From contig PAOB01000025.1 in the NCBI GenBank assembly GCA_002708445.1, positions 1 through 34,642 on the forward strand: a DNA stretch of 34,642 nt. The letters run 5' to 3'. This document shows, one piece after another, positions 8,454 to 17,579 of the stretch. The DNA comes from Candidatus Arcticimaribacter sp. (GTDB taxonomy: Bacteria > Bacteroidota > Bacteroidia > Flavobacteriales > Flavobacteriaceae). Position numbers and translations under genes: made by a program. The number at the start of each line of letters is the position of its first letter. Position 1 is the first letter of the stretch. The notes beneath the pieces were generated by a model that saw nothing but the letters and a program-made list of their open reading frames with translations, searched no databases and was not told where the DNA came from.

Positions 8454-8461
8454 TATGTTTG
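8454..8461 (+). promoter_or_regulatory. Candidate flavobacterial -7 box (TATGTTTG)
   Basis: TATGTTTG is an exact match to TAnnTTTG in the divergent gap between rlmD and rocD, 68 bases before the rocD ATG. Upstream at the expected -33 position there is only TTTA, so the call is weak. It would give rocD a leader of about 60 bases. Confidence 0.3.
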
Positions 8462-8529
8462 TTCTGGATGATTTCTCTCCTAAAAGTTTATTAAGTAGGA
8501 ATTTGTGTTAATTTTTAAACAAACTTAAT

Positions 8530-9813
8530 ATGGAAACTACAATCGAAAAAAATTCCCAGTACCATTTAGCTTTAGAAGCTCAATACGGCGCACATGATTA
8601 CCACCCTTTACCTGTAGTATTAGTCAAAGGAGAAGGTGTTTTTCTGTGGGATGTTGAAGGAAAAAAATACTTTGATTTTTTGTCTGCCTATTCTGCAGTA
8701 AATCAAGGGCATTGTCATCCTGAAATTATTAAAACCATTCATGAACAAGCATCAACACTAACATTAACTTCAAGAGCTTTTCATAACAACAAATTGGGAG
8801 AGTATTTAAAATTTACAACCCAGTATTTTGGATTCGGAAGTCTGCTTCCCATGAACACTGGAGCAGAAGGAGTTGAAACCGCAATCAAAATAACCCGTAA
8901 ATGGGGTCACACAATAAAAGGAATTCCAGAAGGGCAAGCCCAAATAGTAGTTTGTGACAACAATTTTCATGGAAGAACCACAACCATAATATCCTTCTCA
9001 TCTGATGCTGGTTCCAAAAATCATTTTGGCCCCCATACAGCAGGCTTCATTCACATTCCTTACAACGACACAGCAGCACTAGAAAAAGTACTCCAAGAAA
9101 ACCCCAATGTTGCAGGATTCTTGGTAGAACCCATTCAAGGTGAGGCAGGAGTTTTCACACCCGATGAGGACTTTATTCGTAAGTCAAGAGAACTTTGTAG
9201 CAAACACAATGTTTTACTAATTGCAGACGAAATCCAAACAGGAATTGGTCGAACTGGTGCTTTACTAGCAGTATGTGGAAATTGTAGCTGTGAAGCCAAT
9301 TGCGAACAGCAAAAAGACACCTACATACGCCCCGATTTATTAATCTTAGGGAAAGCACTCAGTGGAGGAGTTTATCCCGTATCAGCGGTATTAGCAGACC
9401 GTCCAATAATGGATGTAATTCAACCCGGTCAACACGGAAGCACCTTTGGAGGGAACCCAATGGGAGCATCGATTGCCAAAACTGCATTACAAGTCATTGT
9501 AGATGAAAAATTAACACAAAATGCACGTCGTTTGGGCAAAATTTTTAGATTTGAGATGAATGCCTTTATCAAAGAAAGTAAGATTGTAAAATTAGTGCGT
9601 GGTAGAGGCTTACTCAACGCCATACTAATAAACGACACAGAAGAAAGCAAAACAGCCTGGAACATATGTTTACGTTTACGAGATAATGGATTACTGGCAA
9701 AACCAACACATGGAAACATCATCCGATTTGCACCACCACTGGTAATCACCGAAGATCAATTACACCAATGTATTCAAATAATAACTTCCACTCTTAAAGA
9801 ATTTGAGTCATAA
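8530..9813 (+). CDS. rocD: Ornithine-oxo-acid aminotransferase
   Basis: A 427-residue class III PLP aminotransferase matching ornithine delta-aminotransferase, which converts ornithine and 2-oxoglutarate to glutamate semialdehyde and glutamate in arginine/proline metabolism. Seen are the N-terminal HYHPLPVV-like segment (DYHPLPVV), the substrate-site [13 protein letters not shown], the [13 protein letters not shown]-phosphate region, the FHGRTT motif, [13 protein letters not shown] with the cofactor Asp, and Lys275 in LGKALSGG forming the internal aldimine. A short insert between residues 248 and 263 carries four cysteines (C249, C252, C254, C258), absent from the textbook enzyme. The start is the ATG at 8530. 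The next gene follows after 29 bases and may be cotranscribed. Confidence 0.92.
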   Translation: METTIEKNSQYHLALEAQYGAHDYHPLPVVLVKGEGVFLWDVEGKKYFDFLSAYSAVNQGHCHPEIIKTIHEQASTLTLTSRAFHNNKLGEYLKFTTQYFGFGSLLPMNTGAEGVETAIKITRKWGHTIKGIPEGQAQIVVCDNNFHGRTTTIISFSSDAGSKNHFGPHTAGFIHIPYNDTAALEKVLQENPNVAGFLVEPIQGEAGVFTPDEDFIRKSRELCSKHNVLLIADEIQTGIGRTGALLAVCGNCSCEANCEQQKDTYIRPDLLILGKALSGGVYPVSAVLADRPIMDVIQPGQHGSTFGGNPMGASIAKTALQVIVDEKLTQNARRLGKIFRFEMNAFIKESKIVKLVRGRGLLNAILINDTEESKTAWNICLRLRDNGLLAKPTHGNIIRFAPPLVITEDQLHQCIQIITSTLKEFES

Positions 9814-9842
9814 GGGTTCTGAGAAAGGAAATAAGATAGTTT

Positions 9843-10994
9843 ATGGAAAGAAAAGTTTATTTTGACAACGCTGCAACCACACCCATTCGCAAAGAGGTAA
9901 TCGATTTAATCCACAAAACCCTTTCAGACACCTTTGGAAATCCATCATCAACACATTCCTTTGGTCGTTCAGCCAGAACACAAATAGAAACCTCCCGAAA
10001 AAGCATTGCCAAACATTTCAATGCAGATCCACAAGAAATTATTTTCACATCTGGTGGAACTGAATCCGATAATATGCTCTTGCGTTGTGCCGTTCAAGAT
10101 TTGAATGTTAAAACCATAATAACCTCAAAAATTGAACATCATGCCATATTACATGCAGTTGAATTTCTAGATGAAAACCGATTGGCAAAAGTTTCATATG
10201 TCAAAACAGACGCAGAAGGCTTCGTTGATTTTGAAGATCTGGAAAAACATTTGAAAGCAGACAAAACAAAAAAACTAGTCAGTTTGATGCACATCAACAA
10301 TGAGATTGGAAATATTTTGGATCTGGATCGAGTTTCAAAGCTATGTCAAGAAAACGACGCCCTTTTTCATACCGATGCTGTTCAAGGGGTTGGGCACTAT
10401 GCAATAGACTTGGAGAAAGTAAAAATAGATTTCCTCTCTGCAGCTGCACACAAGTTCCATGGTCCAAAGGGAGTAGGTTTTTCCTTTGTAAGAAAAAATT
10501 CGGGACTGAATCCCTTTATCGTTGGAGGGTCACAAGAACGTGGACTCCGAGCAGGAACAGAATCCGTTCATAATATTTTAGGGATGGCAAAGGCACTCGA
10601 AATCGCTTACAACAAAATAGAAGAAGAACAAAAGTACCTGAAGGAACTAAAAGTTTATGCAATCGAACAATTTTCAGCAACCTTCCCTGGAATACATTTC
10701 AATGGATGCTGCTCTGATCTGGATAGAAGTACCTGTACTTTGATAAACGTATCCTTACCCGTTCCTGAAGACAAAGCAACCTTATTAAATTTTCATTTGG
10801 ATCTTAAAGGTATTGCCTGTTCCAAAGGAAGTGCGTGTCAATCGGGAAGCGTAAAAGGATCACACGTACTTGAGGAGGTAGTACCTTTGTCTCATAAAAA
10901 CAACCCTTCAATTCGTTTTTCTTTTTCAATTTTTAACACCAAAGATGAAATAGATTATTTGATCAAAACCTTAGATTCGTTTGTAAAAGAATAA
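9843..10994 (+). CDS. Cysteine desulfurase (NifS/IscS-type, class V aminotransferase)
   Basis: A 383-residue class V aminotransferase-fold enzyme of the cysteine desulfurase type, which moves sulfur from cysteine to an active-site persulfide for Fe-S cluster or thio-modification. Motifs: DNAATTP at 8-14, GGTESDN at 71-77, HTDAVQ near 176-181, PLP Lys204 in AAHKFHGPKG, and the catalytic Cys332 in GSACQSG. The short loop between Lys and Cys and the GSAC motif are of the NifS/IscS group rather than the SufS group. No iscU, iscR or hscA lies nearby, so whether it serves Fe-S assembly or tRNA thiolation is open. A purine-rich AGAAAGGAAATAAG stretch precedes the ATG. Its stop lies six bases from the convergent peptidase stop. 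Confidence 0.88.
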   Translation: MERKVYFDNAATTPIRKEVIDLIHKTLSDTFGNPSSTHSFGRSARTQIETSRKSIAKHFNADPQEIIFTSGGTESDNMLLRCAVQDLNVKTIITSKIEHHAILHAVEFLDENRLAKVSYVKTDAEGFVDFEDLEKHLKADKTKKLVSLMHINNEIGNILDLDRVSKLCQENDALFHTDAVQGVGHYAIDLEKVKIDFLSAAAHKFHGPKGVGFSFVRKNSGLNPFIVGGSQERGLRAGTESVHNILGMAKALEIAYNKIEEEQKYLKELKVYAIEQFSATFPGIHFNGCCSDLDRSTCTLINVSLPVPEDKATLLNFHLDLKGIACSKGSACQSGSVKGSHVLEEVVPLSHKNNPSIRFSFSIFNTKDEIDYLIKTLDSFVKE

Positions 10995-11000
10995 TAGGTT

Positions 11001-12692
11001 CTATTTAAGGTTTTTTTTCGCAGGCTTCCTAAAAACAACAGTTTCATAATTACTAACATTTCCCTGTTGATCTTCAACCTCAATTTTGAGATTTAACTTA
11101 AAGTTTTTAAAATCAATATCCTCAAAATTGTAGGTAAGCATTTTTCGTTTGGGCTCATGTTCAAGTAAGATCCATTGATCATTTATGGTAGCCCGATATT
11201 TTTTAATTCCCGAAAAATCATCATCAATTTTAATTTTGAGATAAGAATAATTACTCATCCATTGCTTGGGTTTAAAATTTTGAGGGGTAATTGTTGGACC
11301 CAGAGTATCTCGAGTCAAAACATAAGTACCTGGTGATTTGACCTTCGTTTTGAGTTTACCCTCTTCCAGTTTGGTGTAAGAATAATTAAGCTCTCCATTT
11401 TTGTTGACCAAAGCAATGCACCAGGGGTTTGATTTTTGAGAATCCACAGGAGGAGCATCAAACTCAATTTCAAAAGCATTGAAAACCGCATTCTCTTCGG
11501 ACGGGATATACAGACTGTCTTTTGTGGCTCTTATCGGAAAATTAACAGTTTCATAGAAAGTGTTTTTTGGTAGATAAACACTTTTACCATCAAATTCAAA
11601 AAGGTAATCGAGTTCAGGTTTTACAAGGTTCAGATTTTTGTTTTTATCAGAAATTTCTGCAGTAGCTTTTGTGCCGTTAATGTAACTTTCGATGTAGGTT
11701 TTGTTTCCATGAAAATCTTCCAAAATAATTTGAAGCTGATAAGAACGGTTTTCCTCAAAATTCATAATCCCATTGGGAGCTTCTTGGGGTAAAAAACTCA
11801 TCCAATGCGGCAGGTCTCTAAAAAGTTTTTGAATACGAAACCCCTCGGTTTTGTATGTAGCATAATCAATCAGCGTGCTGATCAATTTACCATCATCAAA
11901 ACTGATGCTGTCGAAGCTGTATTTTATGGTTTCCTTTCCGTTGAGCAAAACTTTGATCTGGTAAATACCGTTTTTATTGTAGCTCAAGTCTTGGCGATCG
12001 TACATCCGAATTCCAATTCCTTTTTTCCCAAACCAATTCTGAATATCGGTAGTGTACAAACTGTCATTTTTTCTAACCAAAGGTATTTCCTGTTTTTTCT
12101 CTTGAAGAGAATCGTCAAGATTGTAGTAATACACATTTCGAACAACAGGGCGCTGCGTATCTTGAATGTCAAAATTAAGGGTCAATGGATTGAGGGGCAT
12201 TTGACTTTTTGAATCGCGGAGTTCAAAATGTAAGTGCGGTCCCAAAGAACCTCCAGTATTCCCAGAATAGCCTATGACCTCACCTTGTTTTACAACCAAC
12301 TCATTGCTTTTAAGATAGCTTTGAACTAAAAAACTTTGCTTTTGATATTGCTTTTCTTTGATAATTTTTTCAATCTTGGGAGCAAATTTTTGAAGATGTG
12401 CATAGACCGATGTTGTACCGTTTGCATGCTCTATATAAACCGTTTTTCCATACCCAGAAGTACTAACTTTGATTCGTTTGATGCTTCCTGCTAAAATACT
12501 TTTAACCTTAAAACCCTGGCGACCCTTGGTTTTGATGTCTAAGCCCGCATGAAAGTGACTTCCTCGAAATTCCCCAAAGTTACCCGAAAGCAATAAGGGT
12601 ATCTCAAGGGGTGGTGTTGCCTTTTGTGCCTGCAAACCAAAACACAAATTGAAGATCAAAACACTCCACAATAGTAAATTCTTCTTCGTCAT
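11001..12692 (-). CDS. M23-family (LytM) metallopeptidase with C-terminal beta domains
   Basis: A roughly 563-residue secreted protein with a Zn-dependent LytM/M23 endopeptidase domain near the N-terminus: HFHAGLD supplies the first His and Asp ligands and GPHLHFELRD the catalytic HxH. All metal-site residues are present, so it is probably an active peptidoglycan hydrolase acting in the periplasm. About 370 residues of beta-rich sequence follow, the arrangement usual for large flavobacterial M23 proteins. The frame is open to 12743, but the ATG at 12692 gives a proper signal peptide (MTKKNLLLWSVLIFNLCFGLQAQ). It lies 68 bp downstream of the lipoprotein gene on the same strand, possibly cotranscribed. 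Confidence 0.87.
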   Translation of the reverse strand: MTKKNLLLWSVLIFNLCFGLQAQKATPPLEIPLLLSGNFGEFRGSHFHAGLDIKTKGRQGFKVKSILAGSIKRIKVSTSGYGKTVYIEHANGTTSVYAHLQKFAPKIEKIIKEKQYQKQSFLVQSYLKSNELVVKQGEVIGYSGNTGGSLGPHLHFELRDSKSQMPLNPLTLNFDIQDTQRPVVRNVYYYNLDDSLQEKKQEIPLVRKNDSLYTTDIQNWFGKKGIGIRMYDRQDLSYNKNGIYQIKVLLNGKETIKYSFDSISFDDGKLISTLIDYATYKTEGFRIQKLFRDLPHWMSFLPQEAPNGIMNFEENRSYQLQIILEDFHGNKTYIESYINGTKATAEISDKNKNLNLVKPELDYLFEFDGKSVYLPKNTFYETVNFPIRATKDSLYIPSEENAVFNAFEIEFDAPPVDSQKSNPWCIALVNKNGELNYSYTKLEEGKLKTKVKSPGTYVLTRDTLGPTITPQNFKPKQWMSNYSYLKIKIDDDFSGIKKYRATINDQWILLEHEPKRKMLTYNFEDIDFKNFKLNLKIEVEDQQGNVSNYETVVFRKPAKKNLK

Positions 12693-12760
12693 ATCTGCTA
12701 AGATAAAAAAGAGTACTTTCAAATTCAACTGAAATAATCGCATTTAAAAATTTATCTCAA

Positions 12761-13597
12761 TCACTTTTTTAGAGAATCAAAATCTATGCGGTAAAGAAAA
12801 GGAATGGAATGTCCTTCTCCCTCTGAACTGATCCATACCTCTTTATTTTTTTTAATTTTTACCGCTTCAACTTGTGCATGTTCAAAAGGCAAAGGGAAGC
12901 GTTCAAACTCAATTGAATCTGGCTGTTCGAGTTTAAATTTCTCAGCTTTCAAAAGGTAGTTACAACCATCTGGGAGGTAGCCCGTTAGCACAAGACGCTG
13001 GCTTTCCTCATGGTAATCCCCTCCCGTGATTAAGGTATTTATCTTAAACTTTTTTCTACTAGAAAGTACATAAGAACCTCCTTCTTTTGGAAAAACATAA
13101 AGGTGGGTATTCATTGACTTCATGTTTTTTGAAAAGAGAACCAGTGAATCTCCAACAACAAACAAGGTCTCGGCATTGTATTTAGTTTTCTTGTTTTTTT
13201 TGAAAGACTTTTGTTTTTGGTATTTAATTTTGATAGAATCTTTTAATTCAAAATCTTTAGTGGTTTTGTAAACGGTCAAATCTATTCGCTTTCCACTGTT
13301 GTTCCCAATATCGGCAATGTAAAAGTAGTTTTCATCTTCAGCAAGATCTTCCCAGTCTCTGTTGACCGCACCAATTATGGGATGTTCGCCAACCAACGCA
13401 CCATAATCATTGAATTCATACAAAGAGGCACTACCACCAGAGTCGTTGTGAGTCAAAAAATTGTTACCAACCAAAGCCAAGCCCGATGTTTCATCGATGA
13501 TGCTGGGCAGTTCAATTATCGAGATTGATGTTTTTTTGGGAGTACAAGCTGGAAATAAAGCAACAAAAGATGTAATTAGAAAATGTAGTGGTTTCAA
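12761..13597 (-). CDS. Predicted lipoprotein with a propeller-like fold
   Basis: A 278-residue predicted lipoprotein. Starting at the TTG at 13597 gives MKPLHFLITSFVALFPAC, an almost ideal lipoprotein signal with Cys18; the frame also opens at another TTG at 13636, which would add 13 poor residues. There is no in-frame ATG before the signal, so a TTG start is probable. The mature part has repeated motifs such as IDETSGLAL, DWEDLAED, YIADIGNN and NAETLF, resembling the phytase-esterase-like or SdiA-regulated beta-propeller families. Such proteins are surface or periplasmic and of uncertain function. It precedes the M23 peptidase gene on the same strand. Confidence 0.65.
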   Translation of the reverse strand: MKPLHFLITSFVALFPACTPKKTSISIIELPSIIDETSGLALVGNNFLTHNDSGGSASLYEFNDYGALVGEHPIIGAVNRDWEDLAEDENYFYIADIGNNSGKRIDLTVYKTTKDFELKDSIKIKYQKQKSFKKNKKTKYNAETLFVVGDSLVLFSKNMKSMNTHLYVFPKEGGSYVLSSRKKFKINTLITGGDYHEESQRLVLTGYLPDGCNYLLKAEKFKLEQPDSIEFERFPLPFEHAQVEAVKIKKNKEVWISSEGEGHSIPFLYRIDFDSLKK

Positions 13598-13753
13598 TTT
13601 TTTTTCTAAAGCTAAGTAATTTGAATTTATGTCCAATCATCCCCACAAATAAATTTTACGATAGAAACAAGAATCACATTTGACTGACTAAAACAAATAC
13701 TTCTTCGGTTCAAACGTTTGAGCTGGGTTCATTCATTCATTCTGTCAATATAA

Positions 13754-13773
13754 ATACTTATTTAAATAAGTAT
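13754..13773. repeat. 20-bp perfect palindrome
   Basis: ATACTTATTTAAATAAGTAT is a perfect inverted repeat with no spacer, in the 293-bp divergent gap between the lipoprotein gene and the ACT-domain gene, about 120 bp upstream of the latter. With no GC-rich stem and no following T run it does not look like a terminator. It could be a dimeric operator or simply AT-rich symmetry. Confidence 0.6.
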
Positions 13774-13890
13774 CATAAAAAAATTGAAATATCACCAAAC
13801 ATTTATGAATAAGATTTAACGTTTTTCTAAATTTCAAAACAATTGTTTTTTAGTGTTCTCTACTTAACCAAATAGGATTAAATTTACCTT

Positions 13891-14238
13891 ATGAAACTTC
13901 AGTTCAAATTACATAGAGGAGCATATGTTTATAGTTCTTTAAATACAAACCTATTTTCAGAAGATGAAATTCTATTTTCATTTAAAGAAAAAGAGGGGAA
14001 TACCTTTTTGGTATTAGAGGCAATAGCTAAAAATTACAATGTATCCTACAATCAATTGTGGGCATTGATTTCAGTAGAAAACATTACTTCATTGTCGGCA
14101 ACTGGAATCACGGCACACATTTCTGGTGTACTTTCCCAAGAGAATATTCCGTGTAATATGATTGCCGCATTTCATCACGATTATCTTTTAGTACCCCTTG
14201 AATCTGCTGAGAAAGCAATGTCCGTTTTGAGTAAATAG
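13891..14238 (+). CDS. ACT-domain protein (COG3602/DUF2241-like)
   Basis: A 115-residue protein resembling the COG3602 ACT-domain family. Its C-terminal half contains TGITAHISGVLSQENIPCNMIAAFHHDYLLVP, shared (recalled) with ACT_7 domains, which bind amino acids allosterically; the N-terminal half has ILFSFKEKEGNTFLVLE. No enzyme domain is attached and no amino acid pathway gene is adjacent, so the ligand is unknown. The start is ATG. A 20-bp palindrome lies about 120 bp upstream. It is followed after 112 bp by the coiled-coil and zapA genes. Confidence 0.75.
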   Translation: MKLQFKLHRGAYVYSSLNTNLFSEDEILFSFKEKEGNTFLVLEAIAKNYNVSYNQLWALISVENITSLSATGITAHISGVLSQENIPCNMIAAFHHDYLLVPLESAEKAMSVLSK

Positions 14239-14317
14239 GTGAACTTCAATACATTTAAAATTTTGTTAAATTTAAGAAATGGCATGCCTAAAAACTCTGG
14301 AATAGATTTTAAATTCC

Positions 14318-14325
14318 TAAATTTG
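14318..14325 (+). promoter_or_regulatory. Candidate flavobacterial -7 box (TAAATTTG)
   Basis: TAAATTTG matches TAnnTTTG exactly and lies 25 bases before the ATG at 14351. The -33 region has only a weak TCTG match at 18 bases spacing. It could start the coiled-coil gene, zapA, 6S RNA and rny transcript. Confidence 0.35.
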
Positions 14326-14350
14326 TGTAAATAGGAGTTGTGTGTCATTT

Positions 14351-14647
14351 ATGAGTGAAAACAATCAAAATGTTGAACTTCTTGAACGAAATTTGGTTTT
14401 ACTTTTAAACAAATTAGAAGAAAACCATCACGCATTGCAATCTCTTTCAAAACAACTGGAAAAAAGTAAAATGTTGCAAAGCAAAATTTCTGAAGAGAAC
14501 AAAACTCTCAAAAAAGCAAATGCTTCTTTGGAAATGGCAAATTCATTACTCGGCAGTAACAAAAGTAATACAAAAACTAAAAATAAAATTAAAATGCTGA
14601 TTGAACAAGTCGAAGCATGTATGATTCAATTGCAAAATACAGCTTGA
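14351..14647 (+). CDS. Small coiled-coil protein upstream of zapA
   Basis: A 98-residue, almost wholly helical protein with heptad-like Leu spacing over about residues 8-75 (LLNKLEENHHALQSLSKQLE and following), predicted to form a coiled coil. The frame opens at a GTG at 14342, but the ATG at 14351 (MSENNQ) is a better start. It ends five bases before the zapA ATG. In Bacteroidota a small coiled-coil gene often sits here, so a role with ZapA at the division ring, like ZapB, is reasonable but inferred. The enzyme names sometimes given to such genes are not supported by any motif here. Confidence 0.7.
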   Translation: MSENNQNVELLERNLVLLLNKLEENHHALQSLSKQLEKSKMLQSKISEENKTLKKANASLEMANSLLGSNKSNTKTKNKIKMLIEQVEACMIQLQNTA

Positions 14648-14652
14648 TTTTT

Positions 14653-14949
14653 ATGAGTGAATTGCTAAAAATAAAATTAACAATAGCGGATCGAGTGTAT
14701 CCCTTGTCGGTAGCACCCGAACAAGAAGAAGACTTAAGAAAGTCTGCTAAAAAAATTGAAGCAATGATAAAACAGTTGGAGCAAAGCTATGCCGTACGAG
14801 ATAAACAAGATGTCTTGGCAATGTGTTCTTTGCAATATGCAACCCAACTGGAACAAAAAAGTGCCCTTGAAAATAAGGGTGTGACCATTACGCATGAAAA
14901 AATTAATCAACTCAATGAGATGATTGAAAACCATATGGCCACATTCTGA
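14653..14949 (+). CDS. zapA: Cell division protein ZapA
   Basis: A 98-residue ZapA-family protein, which binds and crosslinks FtsZ filaments at midcell. It has the N-terminal head (MSELLKIKLTIADRVYPLSV) and the long C-terminal helix (EEDLRKSAKKIEAMIKQLEQ and on) that forms the tetramer coiled coil. The frame is open to 14617 within the preceding gene, but the ATG at 14653 matches the family start. Its order with the coiled-coil gene, the 6S-like RNA and rny agrees with what I recall of Bacteroidota synteny. Confidence 0.88.
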   Translation: MSELLKIKLTIADRVYPLSVAPEQEEDLRKSAKKIEAMIKQLEQSYAVRDKQDVLAMCSLQYATQLEQKSALENKGVTITHEKINQLNEMIENHMATF

Positions 14950-14981
14950 TACGTTCTTTAAATAACAAATAATACACTACT

Positions 14982-15150
14982 GCCTGTATTAGTTTAAATT
15001 TTTGATAAACTCAACGATCTTATTTCTATGAGAGGTGAGTCCATATTGCAAAAGCATGCTGTCTTTGAACAGATCCTTGACCAGTTGGTTAGCCGCAAAC
15101 CTTTTTTTACGGAGTTTATACAAACCTCTAAGCTAGTGCAGGCTTTTTTT
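14982..15150 (+). ncRNA. ssrS: 6S RNA (ssrS-like, flavobacterial type)
   Basis: The zapA-rny gap holds a structured RNA. An 11-bp closing stem pairs GCCTGTATTAG (14982-14992) with CTAGTGCAGGC (15133-15143) using two G-U pairs, and seven T follow (15144-15150), which would also terminate it. Next to it GTTT (14992-14995) can pair with AAAC (15122-15125), leaving a long imperfect hairpin with a large central bubble, the 6S architecture that mimics an open promoter and sequesters RNA polymerase. The location after zapA matches known 6S synteny. The 5' end may lie a few bases upstream. A search with the 6S or 6S-Flavo covariance models would settle it. Confidence 0.75.
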
Positions 15151-15166
15151 AAATAAAAAACCAATT

Positions 15167-16732
15167 ATGACAACTACCATACTCATCGTGGCATCAAGTG
15201 TTGGAGGATTACTTCTGGGACTTGTGATCATGCAAATCATACAAAAAAATAAATCTTCTTCTATAATCAAGAAGAGTGAACAGCAAGCCCGACGTATCAT
15301 AAAAAAATCTCATCAAGAATCTGATCGAATTAAGAAAGAAAAGATGCTCCAAGCAAAAGAGCGTTTTATTGAACTTAAGAGTGATCACGAAAAAGTAATT
15401 AGTTCGCGCGAGAAAAAAATCATTGAAGTTGAGAATCGAATCCGGGATAAGGAAAAAAATTTAAATAAAGAATTACAGCGCAACAAAGATTTGAATAATA
15501 GCTTTGATCAAAAAAGTATAAATCTCGATCAGCGTATTCAAAAGCTTGACCGCAAAAGTCAATCCCTAGACACGGTACAAAAAACTTACCAATTAAAGTT
15601 AGAGGAAGTGTCGGGCTTGTCTGCTGATGATGCAAAAAAAGAGTTGATTACTTCTCTGGAAGATAAAGCAAAGATCGATGCAATGTCATTCATTCAACAA
15701 TCCATAGAAGAAGCTAAATTATCTGCAGAGCAAGAAGCCAAAAAAATAATCATCAGCACAATTCAACGCATAGGAACAGAGGAGGCTGTAGAAAATTGTG
15801 TTTCTGTTTTTAACTTAGAATCAGATGACGTCAAAGGACGAATTATTGGGAGAGAGGGAAGGAATATCCGTGCAATTGAGGCTGCTACTGGGGTAGAGAT
15901 TATTGTTGACGATACTCCCGAAGCAATTATTTTGTCTTGTTTTGATCCTGTTAGAAGAGAAATTGCCCGTTTATCTTTACACCGTTTGGTAACTGATGGA
16001 AGAATTCATCCTGCTCGAATTGAAGAAGTGGTTAATAAGATTACCAAACAAATTGAAAAAGAAATTATTGAGGTAGGAAAGCGTACTGTTATTGATCTTG
16101 GAATTCATGGATTAAATCCTGAGTTAATCAAAATCATCGGTCGAATGAAATACCGTTCTTCTTATGGTCAAAATCTTCTACAACACTCCCGTGAAGTTGC
16201 AAAATTATGTGGAGTAATGGCGTCAGAATTAGGCCTGAATCCCAAATTGGCTAAACGTGCAGGACTTCTTCACGATATTGGAAAAGTACCTGAAGAAGAA
16301 TCTGAATTACCTCATGCTATTTTGGGGATGCAGTGGGCCGAGAAATATGGAGAGAAATCCGACGTTTGTAATGCAATTGGAGCACACCACGACGAGATAG
16401 AAATGAATTCACTGTTGTCTCCTATTGTACAAGTATGTGACGCCATATCGGGTGCACGCCCTGGGGCACGTCGTCAAGTACTAGACAGTTACATACAAAG
16501 GCTAAAAGATCTTGAAGCCATTGCTTTGGAATTTAATGGGGTTAGCAAAGCTTATGCTATTCAAGCTGGAAGAGAATTGCGAGTAATTGTTGAAAGTGAA
16601 AAAGTTTCTGATAACAATGCTGCAGAATTATCTTTTAAGATTTCACAGAAAATCCAAACCGAAATGACTTATCCGGGTCAGGTAAAAATTACTGTAATTC
16701 GTGAAACCAGAGCGGTAAACGTTGCAAAATAG
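15167..16732 (+). CDS. rny: Ribonuclease Y
   Basis: A 521-residue membrane-anchored endoribonuclease that initiates mRNA decay. Domains in order: an N-terminal transmembrane helix (about 4-24), a long charged coiled coil (about 30-170), a KH RNA-binding domain containing [15 protein letters not shown] near 224-238, and an HD phosphohydrolase domain with [12 protein letters not shown] near 366-377 and GAHHDEIE near 404-411. Length and layout are normal. It starts at ATG 16 bases after the 6S RNA T-run, so it probably has its own promoter or depends on readthrough. It converges with the aquaporin gene 19 bp further on. Confidence 0.95.
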   Translation: MTTTILIVASSVGGLLLGLVIMQIIQKNKSSSIIKKSEQQARRIIKKSHQESDRIKKEKMLQAKERFIELKSDHEKVISSREKKIIEVENRIRDKEKNLNKELQRNKDLNNSFDQKSINLDQRIQKLDRKSQSLDTVQKTYQLKLEEVSGLSADDAKKELITSLEDKAKIDAMSFIQQSIEEAKLSAEQEAKKIIISTIQRIGTEEAVENCVSVFNLESDDVKGRIIGREGRNIRAIEAATGVEIIVDDTPEAIILSCFDPVRREIARLSLHRLVTDGRIHPARIEEVVNKITKQIEKEIIEVGKRTVIDLGIHGLNPELIKIIGRMKYRSSYGQNLLQHSREVAKLCGVMASELGLNPKLAKRAGLLHDIGKVPEEESELPHAILGMQWAEKYGEKSDVCNAIGAHHDEIEMNSLLSPIVQVCDAISGARPGARRQVLDSYIQRLKDLEAIALEFNGVSKAYAIQAGRELRVIVESEKVSDNNAAELSFKISQKIQTEMTYPGQVKITVIRETRAVNVAK

Positions 16733-16751
16733 TGTGGAGTAGGGGAACTCT

Positions 16752-17492
16752 TTAGTTTATTAGAAAATTGTAAAGTCCTCCAGCCGCTGCTGCAGCAACA
16801 AGTGGAGCTAATACAGGTATCCATGCATAAGCCCAATCAGCTTTTTTGTTTTTACGAGGTAGCATTTGGTACACCATTCTTGGTCCAAAATCACGAGCTG
16901 GGTTAATCGCATAGCCTGTGGTTCCACCCATACTCATACCAATTACCCATACCAATATTCCAACAGGTAAGGCTTCCAAGGAACCAATTCCAAAATTTTG
17001 AATTGTAGAACCCTTAATTTCTATGTTGGGCGAAACAATAAAAAATATTCCAAATATGAGCATGAATGTTCCTAAGAATTCACTGAATAAATTATTTTTA
17101 AAATTACGTATTGCTGGGGCTGTACAAAAAACACCTCGAACAGTGTCCTCATCTTCAGTCATACGGAAATGATCAACATACAACAGATAACTCAACCAAC
17201 TTCCAAACATAGCTCCTAGCAATTGCGCTAGAAAATAATTCGGAACCATACTCCATGAGAATTTTCCAATTACTGCTAATCCAACAGTTACTGCAGGATT
17301 TAGGTGAGCACCGCTGAATTGTCCTGTCACATATGCGGCAACAAAAACAGCAAAACCCCATGCGGTTGTAATCAATACTATGGAAGTTTGACCTTCTGCA
17401 TAAGTGTTTTTTAGGCTAACATTAGCTACTACTCCAGCTCCGAGGAGTAAGAGAATGGCCGTTCCAATAAATTCAGCAATAAATGGTGTCAT
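16752..17492 (-). CDS. glpF: MIP-family aquaglyceroporin
   Basis: A 246-residue six-helix channel of the MIP family, moving glycerol and/or water across the inner membrane. Both pore half-helix motifs are intact: HLNPAVT near residues 63-69 and GYAINPARDFGPR near 193-205. The Asp directly after the second NPAR is characteristic of glycerol facilitators. No glycerol kinase or glycerol-3-phosphate dehydrogenase gene is adjacent; instead a damaged dehydrogenase relic lies upstream. The start is ATG at 17492. The symbol is by family and the substrate is inferred. Confidence 0.85.
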   Translation of the reverse strand: MTPFIAEFIGTAILLLLGAGVVANVSLKNTYAEGQTSIVLITTAWGFAVFVAAYVTGQFSGAHLNPAVTVGLAVIGKFSWSMVPNYFLAQLLGAMFGSWLSYLLYVDHFRMTEDEDTVRGVFCTAPAIRNFKNNLFSEFLGTFMLIFGIFFIVSPNIEIKGSTIQNFGIGSLEALPVGILVWVIGMSMGGTTGYAINPARDFGPRMVYQMLPRKNKKADWAYAWIPVLAPLVAAAAAGGLYNFLIN

Positions 17493-17579
17493 AAAATAGT
17501 TTTTTAATTGAAGCTAAGTTCGTTAAAGCAATTAATATTTTTGCTATCTCGGGGATTAAATTTATCATCAAAAAAAGAA

